41,068 bases of DNA from Alphaproteobacteria bacterium. Its GTDB lineage: Bacteria > Pseudomonadota > Alphaproteobacteria > SHVW01. Positions within the stretch are counted from its first letter, which is position 1. Each line of letters opens with the position of its first letter. A model generated the notes under the pieces. That model had not been told where the DNA came from, did not search any database, and saw only the letters and a program-made list of their open reading frames with translations. This document shows, piece after piece, positions 16,052 to 24,556 of the stretch. Position numbers and translations under genes: made by a program. The stretch is from assembly GCA_016869645.1 (NCBI GenBank), contig VGDO01000025.1, positions 1 to 41,068 of the forward strand, in the 5' to 3' direction.

Positions 16052-18865
16052 ATGGATACCGTCAGCAATCCGCGCGCAACCGTGCACCGCCGGCAGCTGG
16101 CCGCCGATCTGCAGGCGCTCGCCCGGCGCAAGGATGCAAGCCCGGCCGAATTGCGCAGGGACGTGCTTGCGCGGCTGAAGCAGGCGCGCGACGAGGGCGA
16201 GGCCGATGTGCGCCGCCGCTTCGAGGCCGACAACGACGGCAAGGCCTGTGTTGCCCGGCGCTGCTTCCTGATCGACCAGCTCATCCGCGTCATCCACGAT
16301 TACGTCAACGGGCATGTCTACCGCGTGGCCAATCCGACCGAGGGCGAGCGCATGGCGATGGTCGCCGTGGGCGGCTATGGCCGCGGCGAGCTGGCGCCCT
16401 TCTCCGACGTCGATCTGCTGTTCCTCCTGCCCTACAAGCAGACGCCTCATGGCGAGCAGGTCGTCGAGGACATGCTGTATTTCCTGTGGGACATGGGGCT
16501 GAAGGTCGGCCATGCCACGCGCTCGATCCAGGAATGCCTGCGCCAGGCGCGCGCCGACGTAACCGTGCGAACGGCGCTGCTCGAGTGCCGCTATCTCTGG
16601 GGTGAGCAGAGCCTCTACAACGAGCTGAAGCGGCGCTTCCTCAAGGAGATCGTCCAGGCCAGCGCGCCCGAGTTCGTCGAGGCCAAGCTTGCCGAGGCCG
16701 ACAAGCGCCACGAAAAGTTCGGCGATTCTCGCTACCTGGTCGAGCCCAACATCAAGGAAGGCAAAGGCGGTCTGCGCGACCTGCACACGCTGTTCTGGAT
16801 CGCGAAATACGTCTACCGGGCCGACAGCGCCGACGCGCTGGTCGAGCGGGGCGTCTTCGGCGAGGCCGAAGCGCGTCGCTTCGCCAAGGCGCAGGAATTC
16901 CTTTGGTGCCTGCGCTGCCATCTGCACTTCCTCTCCGGCCGTGCCGAAGAGCGGCTGACCTTCGACGTGCAGAAGGAGATCAGCCGGCGCATGGGCTATA
17001 CCGACCATGCCGGGACGCGCGGCGTCGAGCGCTTCATGAAGCACTACTATCTCGTCGCCAAGGACGTCGGCGACCTGACGCGCATCTTCTGCGCGGCGAT
17101 CGAGTCGGAGAACAAGCGCAAGCCACTTCTGCACCTACCGCGCCTCGGTCTGCGCCGCCGCGCGCTCGAGGGCTTCGTCATCGAGGGGGGTCAGTTGACC
17201 TTCGCGGATGACGAGGATCTGCGCCGCGACCGCGTCAACTTCATCCGCCTTTTCGAGACGGCGCAGCGCCACGGGCTGGAGATCCATCCGCACGCGCTCA
17301 AGCTGATCACGCAGGACATCCATCTCGTCGATACCCGCCTGCGCGCCAATCCCGAGGCGAACCGCCTCTTCCTCGCCATCCTCGCGGCCGAGAAGAACTC
17401 GGAGCGCATCCTCCGGCGCATGAGCGAGTCGGGCGTGTTCGGGCGCTTCCTGCCCGATTTCGGCCGGGTCGTGGCCCAGATGCAGTTCGACATGTATCAC
17501 GTCTACACGGTCGACGAGCACACCATCGTGGCGCTCGGCATCCTGCATCGCATCGAGGACGGCGAGCTCAAGCAGGATCACCCGCTGTCGACCGAGGTCA
17601 TCCACAAGGTTCAATCGCGCCGTGCGCTCTATCTGGCGCTGCTGCTGCACGACATCGCCAAAGGGCGCGGCGGCGATCATTCGGAACTGGGCGCCGAGAT
17701 TGCGAATAAGGTAGGCCCGCGCCTCGGCCTGACGGCGGAGGAGACCGAGACGACGGCCTGGCTGGTGCTCCATCACCTGCTGATGAGCAACACCGCGTTC
17801 AAGCGCGACATCAACGACCCCAAGACCATCGCCGACTTCGTCAAGCTGGTGCAGTCGCCCGAGCGCTTGCGCCTGCTGCTGGTACTGACTGTCGCCGACA
17901 TCCGCGCGGTCGGCCCCAATGTGTGGAACAATTGGAAGGCCGCGCTGCTGCGCGAACTCTACTACCGCACCGAGGAAGCGCTGTCGGGCACCGTCGTCGC
18001 GGGCGCACGCGAGAACCGCATCGCGGCCGCTCAGGAGGCCCTGCGCAAGGAGCTGCCGGAATGGAGCGACGAGGATTTCGCCGCTCATGTCCAGCGCGGC
18101 TACCCGAACTACTGGCTGACCCTCGACTCCGGTACGCAGGCGCGCCACGCGCGCCTCGTGCGCCAGGCGGAGAAGGAGGCAGCACCGCTCTCGATCGACC
18201 GCCGCGTCGACGCGGCGCGCGCGGTCACGGAGATCACGATCTATACAGCCGACCATCCCGGTCTGTTCGCGCGCCTGACCGGCGCGATCGCGGTCGCCGG
18301 CGCCAGCATCGTCGATGCCAAGATCTTCACGCTGTCCAACGGCATGGCGCTCGACACGTTCTGGATCCAGAGCGCGGAAGGTGGTGCCTTCGACCGCCCC
18401 GACCGGCTGGCCCGCCTCGCGGTGCTGGTCGAGCAGTCGCTTGCCGGCCGGCTTCGTCCGGTTCAGGAGCTGGTGCGCGCCAAGGGCTGGGCCCAGCGTA
18501 CGCGCACCATGGGCGTCCCGCCACGCGTCTTCGTCGACAATGTGGCGAGCGCCACCCACACGGTGATCGAGGTCAACGGCCAGGACCGTCCGGGCCTGCT
18601 CTACGAGTTGGCGCGCAATCTGACCGCGCTCCATCTGCAGATCTCGACCGCGAAGATCTCGACCTATGGCGAGCAGGTCGTCGACGTGTTCTACGTCAAG
18701 GACGTGTTCGGCCTGAAGATCGAGCATGAGGCCAAGGTCGCCCAGATCCGCGAGAAGCTGATGGCGGCCCTGGCCGATCCCGACGCAGCCGCCGTCGCGC
18801 CGGCGCTGCCGGTTCGCCGGCCGGCGCGCCGCGCGCGCGCCATGCGTTCGGCGGCGGCCGAATAG
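16052..18865 (+). CDS. glnD: [Protein-PII] uridylyltransferase/uridylyl-removing enzyme
   Basis: This bifunctional nitrogen sensor uridylylates PII proteins at low glutamine and removes UMP at high glutamine. The 937-aa product has a nucleotidyltransferase domain with GGYGRGELAPFSDVDLLFL (catalytic Asp119 and Asp121). A PII-uridylyltransferase helical region and an HD phosphohydrolase domain with LLLHDIAKGRGGDHSE (His533-Asp534) follow. Two C-terminal ACT domains bind glutamine (about residues 724-800, TADHPGLFARLTGAI; and 836-910, GQDRPGLLYELARNL). The ATG at 16052 has a purine-rich AGGGGG 21 bases upstream and a hairpin between them that covers the start. murJ, its usual neighbour in alphaproteobacteria, is 17.6 kb away. 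Confidence 0.97.
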   Translation: MDTVSNPRATVHRRQLAADLQALARRKDASPAELRRDVLARLKQARDEGEADVRRRFEADNDGKACVARRCFLIDQLIRVIHDYVNGHVYRVANPTEGERMAMVAVGGYGRGELAPFSDVDLLFLLPYKQTPHGEQVVEDMLYFLWDMGLKVGHATRSIQECLRQARADVTVRTALLECRYLWGEQSLYNELKRRFLKEIVQASAPEFVEAKLAEADKRHEKFGDSRYLVEPNIKEGKGGLRDLHTLFWIAKYVYRADSADALVERGVFGEAEARRFAKAQEFLWCLRCHLHFLSGRAEERLTFDVQKEISRRMGYTDHAGTRGVERFMKHYYLVAKDVGDLTRIFCAAIESENKRKPLLHLPRLGLRRRALEGFVIEGGQLTFADDEDLRRDRVNFIRLFETAQRHGLEIHPHALKLITQDIHLVDTRLRANPEANRLFLAILAAEKNSERILRRMSESGVFGRFLPDFGRVVAQMQFDMYHVYTVDEHTIVALGILHRIEDGELKQDHPLSTEVIHKVQSRRALYLALLLHDIAKGRGGDHSELGAEIANKVGPRLGLTAEETETTAWLVLHHLLMSNTAFKRDINDPKTIADFVKLVQSPERLRLLLVLTVADIRAVGPNVWNNWKAALLRELYYRTEEALSGTVVAGARENRIAAAQEALRKELPEWSDEDFAAHVQRGYPNYWLTLDSGTQARHARLVRQAEKEAAPLSIDRRVDAARAVTEITIYTADHPGLFARLTGAIAVAGASIVDAKIFTLSNGMALDTFWIQSAEGGAFDRPDRLARLAVLVEQSLAGRLRPVQELVRAKGWAQRTRTMGVPPRVFVDNVASATHTVIEVNGQDRPGLLYELARNLTALHLQISTAKISTYGEQVVDVFYVKDVFGLKIEHEAKVAQIREKLMAALADPDAAAVAPALPVRRPARRARAMRSAAAE

Positions 18866-18889
18866 CGCTTTCCGGCAACTGCCGAACGC

Positions 18890-18937
18890 TTGACAGGCGG
18901 CCGAAGAACGCGATTTATTGAATTCGGAATTCAGTAA
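18890..18937 (+). promoter_or_regulatory. Promoter and 23-bp operator of the GntR-led gene cluster
   Basis: A consensus -35 box TTGACA (18890-18895) is followed 18 bases later by TTTATT (18914-18919), a reasonable -10. Overlapping the -10 is an inverted repeat with arms TTATTGAATTC (18915-18925) and GAATTCAGTAA (18927-18937) around a central G, matching at 10 of 11 positions. The site lies 42 bases before the regulator start. The geometry fits repression of the whole cluster by its own GntR protein. Confidence 0.68.
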
Positions 18938-18978
18938 CCCGGCCGAACCGGGAGACAGAAAGGCGTCTCAAGGGTCAC

Positions 18979-19650
18979 ATGAAGCGCTTGTCGATCCAGC
19001 CCCACCTGGTTGAGCAGGTCTACGAGACGCTGCTCGACGCGATCTGCGCAGGCAAGCTTGCGCCTGGCGAGCGGCTCGCCCAGGAGCATTTGGCGGAGCG
19101 CCTCAATGTCTCGCGGCAGCCGGTCAGCCATGCACTCCTGCTGTTGAAGAAGCAAGGCTTCGTAACCGACGTCGGCCGCCGCGGGCTGCAGGTGGCGCTC
19201 CTCGACGCGGCGCAGGTTGCGGCAATCTACCAGGTGCGCGGCGCGCTCGACGGGGTTGCCGCGGCGCTGGCTGCGCGACGCGCAACGTGCGTCAGTGCCG
19301 GGCACGGACAGGCGCTGGTGGTCGCCGGCCGCAAGGCGATCGAATCCGGGGATATCACCCGGACGATCACTGCCGACATCGAGTTTCACCGCTTTCTCTA
19401 TGACCTGTCGGGAAACCCATTGATCGCGGATACGGCCGACCTCCACTGGCATCACATCCGCCGGGTCATGGGCAGCGTGCTGCGCGAAGGTTCTCTCGAA
19501 GAGATATGGCACGAGCACGCCGACATTCTCTCGGCCGTGTTGGCGGGCGACGCCGAGCGTGCCGAGCGCCTCGCACGGCGGCACACGGACAACGCATCGC
19601 GCTCTTTCGCGGCACATCTCGCGACCGTGCCGGATCGCGTGGCCTCGTAG
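18979..19650 (+). CDS. GntR-family regulator with FCD ligand-binding domain
   Basis: This 223-aa transcription regulator has an N-terminal winged helix-turn-helix (about residues 10-75; LAPGERLAQEHLAERLNVSRQPVSHALLLLKKQGFV) and an all-helical FCD effector domain. The FCD metal-ligand pattern is visible as DIEFHRFLYDLSGNP and later HEHADILSAVLAGDAERAERLARRH. FadR-subfamily regulators with FCD usually bind small organic acids and repress catabolic operons. It is the first gene of a six-gene same-strand cluster and probably binds the inverted repeat at 18915-18937. Confidence 0.92.
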   Translation: MKRLSIQPHLVEQVYETLLDAICAGKLAPGERLAQEHLAERLNVSRQPVSHALLLLKKQGFVTDVGRRGLQVALLDAAQVAAIYQVRGALDGVAAALAARRATCVSAGHGQALVVAGRKAIESGDITRTITADIEFHRFLYDLSGNPLIADTADLHWHHIRRVMGSVLREGSLEEIWHEHADILSAVLAGDAERAERLARRHTDNASRSFAAHLATVPDRVAS

Positions 19651-19684
19651 CGGACATCGGCGAATTGTCTTATCGGAGAACCCC

Positions 19685-20482
19685 ATGAAGCTCAGCCCCG
19701 CCCAGATCCAGGAGTTCGGCGAAAAGGGCTATCTCTTCTTCCCCGAGCTGTTCAGCGCCGTCGAGATTGCGGTGCTCAAATCCGAGGTGCCCGGCATCTT
19801 CGCGCAGCGCCGCCAGGAGAATGTGCGCGAGAAGACCGGCGACGTCGTGCGCACGACCTTCGCTGCTCACACGTTCAACGAGGCGTTCCGCCGACTCGCC
19901 CACCACCCCCGGCTGGTCGAACCGGCCGAGCAGCTGCTGGGCTCCAAGATCTACATTCATCAGTTCAAGATCAACGGCAAGGCAGCCTTCGACGGCGATG
20001 TCTGGCAGTGGCACCAGGACTACGGCACCTGGCAGGCCGATGACGACATGCCCAACCCGCGCGCCATGAACCTCGCGGTTTTTCTCGACGAGGTGACCGA
20101 GTTCAATGGTCCGCTCTGGTTCATTCCGGGCTCGCACCGCGACGGGCGTATCGAGGCGGGTCACGACCTGACGACGACGAGCTATCCGCTCTGGACCATC
20201 GACAATGCGACGATCGCGAAGCTCGTCAGGCAGGGCGGCATCATCTCGCCCAAAGGCAAGCCCGGCGCGGCGCTGTTTTTCCACTGCAACATCGTGCACG
20301 GCTCGCCGCCCAACATGTCGCCCTATGAGCGCGTCATCGTTTACATCAGCGCCAATTCGGTAGAGAACGCGATCCGTCGGTACAAGCGGCCGGAGTGGAT
20401 TGCGCATCGCGATTTCACGCCGGTCATGAGCCTCGATGACGATTGCCTCAAGACCTATCGGCGCGGACAGGCAGCCGAGTAG
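19685..20482 (+). CDS. Phytanoyl-CoA dioxygenase (PhyH)-family Fe(II)/2-oxoglutarate oxygenase
   Basis: This 265-aa non-haem iron oxygenase uses 2-oxoglutarate and O2 to hydroxylate a substrate. The iron ligands are His110 and Asp112 (WQWHQDYGTW) and the distal His205 (FFHCNIVHGSPPN). The 2-oxoglutarate-binding Arg follows in YERVIVYIS. The stretch NLAVFLDEVTEFNGPLWFIPGSH is typical of the PhyH/EctD group. It is not a clear ectoine hydroxylase, because no ectABC genes are present. The ATG at 19685 has GGAG upstream. It lies 34 bases after the regulator and 17 bases before the SAF oxidoreductase. Confidence 0.9.
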   Translation: MKLSPAQIQEFGEKGYLFFPELFSAVEIAVLKSEVPGIFAQRRQENVREKTGDVVRTTFAAHTFNEAFRRLAHHPRLVEPAEQLLGSKIYIHQFKINGKAAFDGDVWQWHQDYGTWQADDDMPNPRAMNLAVFLDEVTEFNGPLWFIPGSHRDGRIEAGHDLTTTSYPLWTIDNATIAKLVRQGGIISPKGKPGAALFFHCNIVHGSPPNMSPYERVIVYISANSVENAIRRYKRPEWIAHRDFTPVMSLDDDCLKTYRRGQAAE

Positions 20483-20499
20483 GCCCACAGGAGAGTTTC

Positions 20500-21906
20500 A
20501 TGAATCTTCATCGCCTGCTGCAGGCGCGCGCCGAAGCGGGCAAGCCCGTACGCATGGGGCTGATCGGTTGCGGCAAGTTTGCCTCCATGTTCATGGCGCA
20601 GGCGCCGCGCACGCCGGGCCTGCACGTGGTCGGCATCGCCGATCTGGCGCCGGCGCGCGCACGAGAGAGCCTGATGCGTGTCGGCTGGCCTGCTGAACAC
20701 TTTGCTGCCAAGTCGCTGGGCGACGCGATCGACCGCGGCACGACCTTCGTCGGCAGCGATGCGACGGCACTCATTGCCCATCCGGCGATCGACGTCATCG
20801 TCGAGGCCACGGGGCATCCGCCCACGGGGCTCGCGCATGCGTTGCACGCCTTTGCCGCCAGGAAGCATGTCGTCATGGTGACGGTCGAGGCAGATGCGCT
20901 GGCCGGCCCGCTGCTCGCGCGCAAGGCGGCCGAGGCGGGCGTGGTCTATTCGCTCGCCTTCGGCGATCAGCCCGCGCTGATCTGCGATCTCGTCGACTGG
21001 GCGCGCACCTCGGGTTTCGACGTGGTCGCCGCCGGCCGTGGCCACAAATGGCTGCCGCACTACTACACGAGCACGCCCGAAACGGTGTGGGGCTACTACG
21101 GCCTGACGCCCGAACAGGCGCAGCAGGGCGGCATGAACCCGCAGATGTTCAATTCCTTCCTCGACGGCTCGAAGCCGGCAATCGAATGCACGGCGGTCGC
21201 CAATGCGACGAGCCTGACGCCGCCGCCCGACGGCCTTGCCTTTCCACCGTGCAGCATTCTCGATCTGCCCAACGTGATGCGGCCCGCCGCCGAGGGCGGC
21301 CAGCTTCATCACAAGGGCCAGGTCGAGGTCGCCTCGTCGCTCGAGCGCGACGGACGACCCGTGCCCGAGGACATCCGGTGGGGCGTGTGGGTCGTGTTCG
21401 AGGCGCACAACGACTATGTCGCGCGCTGCTTCCGCGAATACGGGTTGCAGACTGACGGCACCGGCCGCTACGCCTGCATGTACAAGCGCTGGCACCTGAT
21501 TGGGCTCGAGGTCGGCATCTCGGTCGCGGCAGTGGCGCTGCGCGGCGAGCCGACCGGCGTCGCGACCGGTTTCCGCGCCGATGCGGTGGCAACCGCGAAG
21601 CGTGCGCTGAAAGCCGGCGAAACCCTCGACGGCGAGGGTGGTTACACGGTCTATGGCAAGCTCACCCCGGCCGAACGCTCTCTGGCGCTCGGCGGCTTGC
21701 CCCTCGGGCTCGCCCACGGCCTCAAATTGACCCGCGCCGTTGCCGAGGGCGCGCCGCTCAGCTGGGGTGATGTCGATCTCAGCGGTCTTGATGGCGTGCT
21801 CGGCGACGCCGTGCGTTTCCGGCGCGAGATGGAGGGATTGTACGGGCGCAACGATGAACCCGCCGTGCTGCGCGCGGCGACCGGTGGCGGCTCAACGCGC
21901 TCATGA
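20500..21906 (+). CDS. DRL-like NAD(P)-dependent oxidoreductase with SAF domain
   Basis: This 468-aa protein has an N-terminal Rossmann domain (RMGLIGCGKFASMFMAQAPRT) resembling homoserine dehydrogenase. A middle domain contains WLPHYYTSTPETVWGYYG, and there is a C-terminal SAF/antifreeze-like domain (LKAGETLDGEGGYTVYG, LPLGLAHGLKLTRAVAEGAPLSWGDVDL). This architecture is that of the family containing Brucella DRL, which makes 2-C-methylerythritol 4-phosphate in place of DXR. Most relatives are not shown to have that activity. Here the position in a catabolic-looking cluster argues for a different substrate. GGAG precedes the ATG at 20500, and the stop overlaps the next gene by four bases (ATGA). 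Confidence 0.78.
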   Translation: MNLHRLLQARAEAGKPVRMGLIGCGKFASMFMAQAPRTPGLHVVGIADLAPARARESLMRVGWPAEHFAAKSLGDAIDRGTTFVGSDATALIAHPAIDVIVEATGHPPTGLAHALHAFAARKHVVMVTVEADALAGPLLARKAAEAGVVYSLAFGDQPALICDLVDWARTSGFDVVAAGRGHKWLPHYYTSTPETVWGYYGLTPEQAQQGGMNPQMFNSFLDGSKPAIECTAVANATSLTPPPDGLAFPPCSILDLPNVMRPAAEGGQLHHKGQVEVASSLERDGRPVPEDIRWGVWVVFEAHNDYVARCFREYGLQTDGTGRYACMYKRWHLIGLEVGISVAAVALRGEPTGVATGFRADAVATAKRALKAGETLDGEGGYTVYGKLTPAERSLALGGLPLGLAHGLKLTRAVAEGAPLSWGDVDLSGLDGVLGDAVRFRREMEGLYGRNDEPAVLRAATGGGSTRS

Positions 21907-22886
21907 CGGTTGGCTTCCGTACGGCTCTGACCGAGCTGCTGGGCATCGAGCATCCGATTCTCCTGGCCCCGATGGGCATGGTCGCCGGTGGCGAGCTCGC
22001 CGCCGCCGTCACGCGCGCTGGAGGCCTCGGCCTGATCGGTGTCGGCTATTCCGGCGAGGAGTGGATCGACAGGCAGTTCGATGCCGCCGGCAACACGCGC
22101 GTCGGGATCGGCTTCATCACCTGGCATCTCGCCCAATCGCCGCGCCGTCTTGAGGCCGCGCTTGCGCGCAAGCCGTCCGTCGTCATGCTGTCGTTCGGCG
22201 ATCCGGCGCCGTTCGTGCCGGCGATCAGGGCAGCCGGCGCCAAGCTGATCCTACAGGTGCAGAGCATCGGCGAGGCGACGGAGGCGGCGCGCCTGGGCGC
22301 CGATGCCGTCGTGGTGCAGGGTGTGGAGGCCGGCGGCCATGGTGCCGATCCCGGCGCCAGCGCCAGCCGATCGCTCATGCCGTTGATTCCGGCTGCCGCC
22401 GACGCGATCGCGCCGGTGCCCGTCGTGGCCGCGGGCGGCATCGCGGACGGACGCGGCCTGGCGGCGGCGCTCACGCTCGGCGCGGCCGGGATCCTGGTCG
22501 GCACGCGTTTCTTCGCGGCGACCGAATCGCTTGGTCATCCCAATGCCAAGGCTCGCCTCGTGGCGCAGGGTGGCGATGCGACGGTGCGGACGCGCATCTT
22601 TGACATCGTGCGCAAGGTCGACTGGCCGGAGCGCTACACCGGCCGTGCGCTGGTCAATGAATTCGCGCGGCGCTGGCACGGACATGACGCCGAGCTCTGC
22701 GACCGGCTCGGCGACGAGCAGCCCCGCTATGCCGCCGCCGCTGCAGCCGGCGACATCTCAACGATGGTGGTATTTGCCGGCGAAGGCGTGGACCTGATCC
22801 GTTCGGTCGAACCCGCCCGAGCGATTGTCGAGCGCATGGTGACCGAGGCGCGAACCATTCTCGATCGCCTTTCAGGTCGTCGCTAG
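21903..22886 (+). CDS. Nitronate monooxygenase-family flavoprotein
   Basis: This 327-aa FMN-dependent TIM-barrel protein is of the nitronate monooxygenase (2-nitropropane dioxygenase) family. Motifs are IEHPILLAPMGMVAGGELAAA near the N-terminus, GADAVVVQGVEAGGHGAD (FMN phosphate and catalytic-type His), PVVAAGGIADGRGLAAAL, and GAAGILVGTRFFAATES. Members oxidise alkyl nitronates such as propionate 3-nitronate, but the fold is shared with enoyl reductases such as FabK, so function is not certain. It is translationally coupled to the upstream oxidoreductase. Confidence 0.87.
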   Translation: MTVGFRTALTELLGIEHPILLAPMGMVAGGELAAAVTRAGGLGLIGVGYSGEEWIDRQFDAAGNTRVGIGFITWHLAQSPRRLEAALARKPSVVMLSFGDPAPFVPAIRAAGAKLILQVQSIGEATEAARLGADAVVVQGVEAGGHGADPGASASRSLMPLIPAAADAIAPVPVVAAGGIADGRGLAAALTLGAAGILVGTRFFAATESLGHPNAKARLVAQGGDATVRTRIFDIVRKVDWPERYTGRALVNEFARRWHGHDAELCDRLGDEQPRYAAAAAAGDISTMVVFAGEGVDLIRSVEPARAIVERMVTEARTILDRLSGRR

Positions 22887-22935
22887 ACGACCGTGCGATC
22901 GGCGCCCGATGGCAACACGCGGAGGGGTGAGCGCG

Positions 22936-23754
22936 ATGGCACGATCAAAGTCGAAGAAGGCGCGTGGCTCTGGTGCCGCCAGGCGGACGCGACACGTCCG
23001 CAACGCCGCGGGCCCCGTCGTCATCGTCACGGGCGGCAGCCGCGGCATTGGCGCCGCCTGCGCCCTGCTGGCCGGTGCGCGCGGCTGGCGCGTCGTGATC
23101 AATTACCGATCGGAGAAACGCGCCGCCGAACGGGTCGTCACGGCAATTCGCAGATCGGGCTCGCAAGCGATTGCCGTGCAAGGCGACATGGCCGTCGAAG
23201 CCGATGTGCTCAAGCTGTTCCGGGAAGCCGATCGCGCTTTCGGCCGGCTCGACGGCCTGATCAACAATGCAGGCATCACCGGCAAGCCGAGCCGGGTCGA
23301 CCAGATCGGCGCCGACCCCTTGCGGCGCGTCCTCGAGGTCAACATCGTCGGTCCGTTCCTGTGCGCGCGCGAGGCGATCAAGCGCATGTCGTCGGCCAGG
23401 CGGGGTCGCGGCGGCGCCATCGTCAACATCTCCTCGGCAGCGGCGCGCCTCGGCGGGCCGGGCGAGTGGGTCCACTACGGCGCCAGCAAGGGCGCCATCG
23501 ACACCATGACCATCGGCCTTGGCCGCGAAGTGGCGGCCGAAGGCATTCGCGTGAACGCTGTCAGGCCCGGCCTGATCGACACCGACATCCATGCGACGGC
23601 GGGACTGCCCGATCGAGTGGCAAAGCTTGCTCCGACGGTTCCGATGCGGCGCGCCGGGTCGGCCGAGGAGGTGGCCGACACGGTCATCTGGCTGCTGTCG
23701 GACGATTCCAGCTACGTCACGTCGTCGATCGTCGATGTATCGGGCGGTCGCTGA
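22936..23754 (+). CDS. Short-chain dehydrogenase/reductase
   Basis: This 272-aa classical SDR has a basic N-terminal extension (SKSKKARGSGAARRTRHVRN) before the Rossmann motif VIVTGGSRGIGAA. It also has NNAGITG, the catalytic Ser region NISSAAARLGG, and Tyr181-x3-Lys185 (HYGASKGA). RVNAVRPGLIDTDIH and a typical C-terminus (SSYVTSSIVDVSGGR) follow. It reduces or oxidises an alcohol/ketone with NAD(P)H. The ATG at 22936 has GGAGG eleven bases upstream and is preferred over an ATG at 22909. It lies 49 bases after the flavoprotein gene and five bases before the DUF1989 gene. Confidence 0.9.
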   Translation: MARSKSKKARGSGAARRTRHVRNAAGPVVIVTGGSRGIGAACALLAGARGWRVVINYRSEKRAAERVVTAIRRSGSQAIAVQGDMAVEADVLKLFREADRAFGRLDGLINNAGITGKPSRVDQIGADPLRRVLEVNIVGPFLCAREAIKRMSSARRGRGGAIVNISSAAARLGGPGEWVHYGASKGAIDTMTIGLGREVAAEGIRVNAVRPGLIDTDIHATAGLPDRVAKLAPTVPMRRAGSAEEVADTVIWLLSDDSSYVTSSIVDVSGGR

Positions 23755-23759
23755 ACCAG

Positions 23760-24386
23760 ATGGCCAAGGCAGCTCCCAGCGAAAGGCTCACGCGCATACC
23801 GGGCGGTGGTGGCCGAGCCGTCAGGCTTGCGCGCGGACAGAGGCTCAAGCTGATCAACACTCATGGCAGCCAAGTGGTCGATACCTGGGCGCTCAGTTCC
23901 GCCGATCACAGCGAATACCTGTCGATGGAGCAGACGCGGCGCATGCTGTTCAAGCTGTGGCCGCAGCAGGGCGATCGGCTCTACAGCAACCGGCGCACGC
24001 CCATGCTCGCCATGGAACGCGACACCTCTCCCGGTGTCCATGACACGCTGTTCGCCTGCTGCGACGAATGGGTCTATGCGAACTATGGCTGTCCGCCGGG
24101 CCATGCCAATTGCCGCGACAATTTTCTGAGAGCCGTGCGCGACCTCGGCATCGATCCGCCGCTGGTGCCGAACCCGCTCAATCTGTGGATGAGCATCCCG
24201 GTGCACGACAATATCGGCCTCCAGATCGGGCATCCCGTGACACGACCGGGCGACTATGTCGTGTTGCGCGCGCTGATGGGCGTGGTCCTGGTCTTCTCGG
24301 CCTGCCCGATGGACGTGACGCCGATCAATGGGCCCGACTGCCAGCCGCGTGACGTTCATTTCAGCCTCTCTGCCCGAAGGGTTTGA
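23760..24386 (+). CDS. DUF1989 (urea carboxylase-associated) family protein
   Basis: This 208-aa protein contains the DUF1989 pattern: IPGGGGRAVRLARGQRLKLINTHGSQVVDTWAL, EYLSMEQTRRMLFKLWP, HDTLFACCDEWVYANYG, NPLNLWMSIPVHDNIGLQIG, and SACPMDVTPINGPDCQPRDVHFSL. The family is linked by genome context to urea carboxylase and to glycine-cleavage-T-like proteins, with no settled reaction. It lies five bases after the SDR with no ribosome binding site of its own, suggesting coupling. It is the last gene of the cluster, and no urea carboxylase is present. Confidence 0.88.
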   Translation: MAKAAPSERLTRIPGGGGRAVRLARGQRLKLINTHGSQVVDTWALSSADHSEYLSMEQTRRMLFKLWPQQGDRLYSNRRTPMLAMERDTSPGVHDTLFACCDEWVYANYGCPPGHANCRDNFLRAVRDLGIDPPLVPNPLNLWMSIPVHDNIGLQIGHPVTRPGDYVVLRALMGVVLVFSACPMDVTPINGPDCQPRDVHFSLSARRV

Positions 24387-24438
24387 GGCGGGCAAACCTG
24401 CCCCGCCGGCCCGGCAAGTTCTGCCGGTCTGGCGTCGC

Positions 24439-24472
24439 GATCAAAGAACTAAGTATATGATTTAATTTGATC
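24439..24472. repeat. AT-rich inverted repeat upstream of the Ala/Pro-rich protein
   Basis: GATCAAA (24439-24445) and TTTGATC (24466-24472) form a 7-bp inverted repeat separated by 20 AT-rich bases. This is a striking AT island in GC-rich DNA. It lies 85 bases before the start of the next gene. It may be a promoter region or a protein-binding site. No -35/-10 pair fits well. Confidence 0.4.
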
Positions 24473-24556
24473 ATGCTGATTTTGACCGGCGGCACGCCAC
24501 TTGCTTTCTGAACCGCCTGAGGGCGCCAATTGCGTCCCGTGGGAAAGGAAGCCGTC

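Noticed and set aside
17135..18727. 530-codon open frame on the minus strand opposite glnD
   Set aside because: It mirrors the glnD codons in GC-rich DNA, has no recognisable domain, and lies opposite a gene with clear catalytic motifs.
19685..20482. PhyH gene as ectoine hydroxylase (ectD)
   Set aside because: No ectoine synthesis genes are nearby and the context is a GntR-controlled enzyme cluster; only the family-level call is supported.
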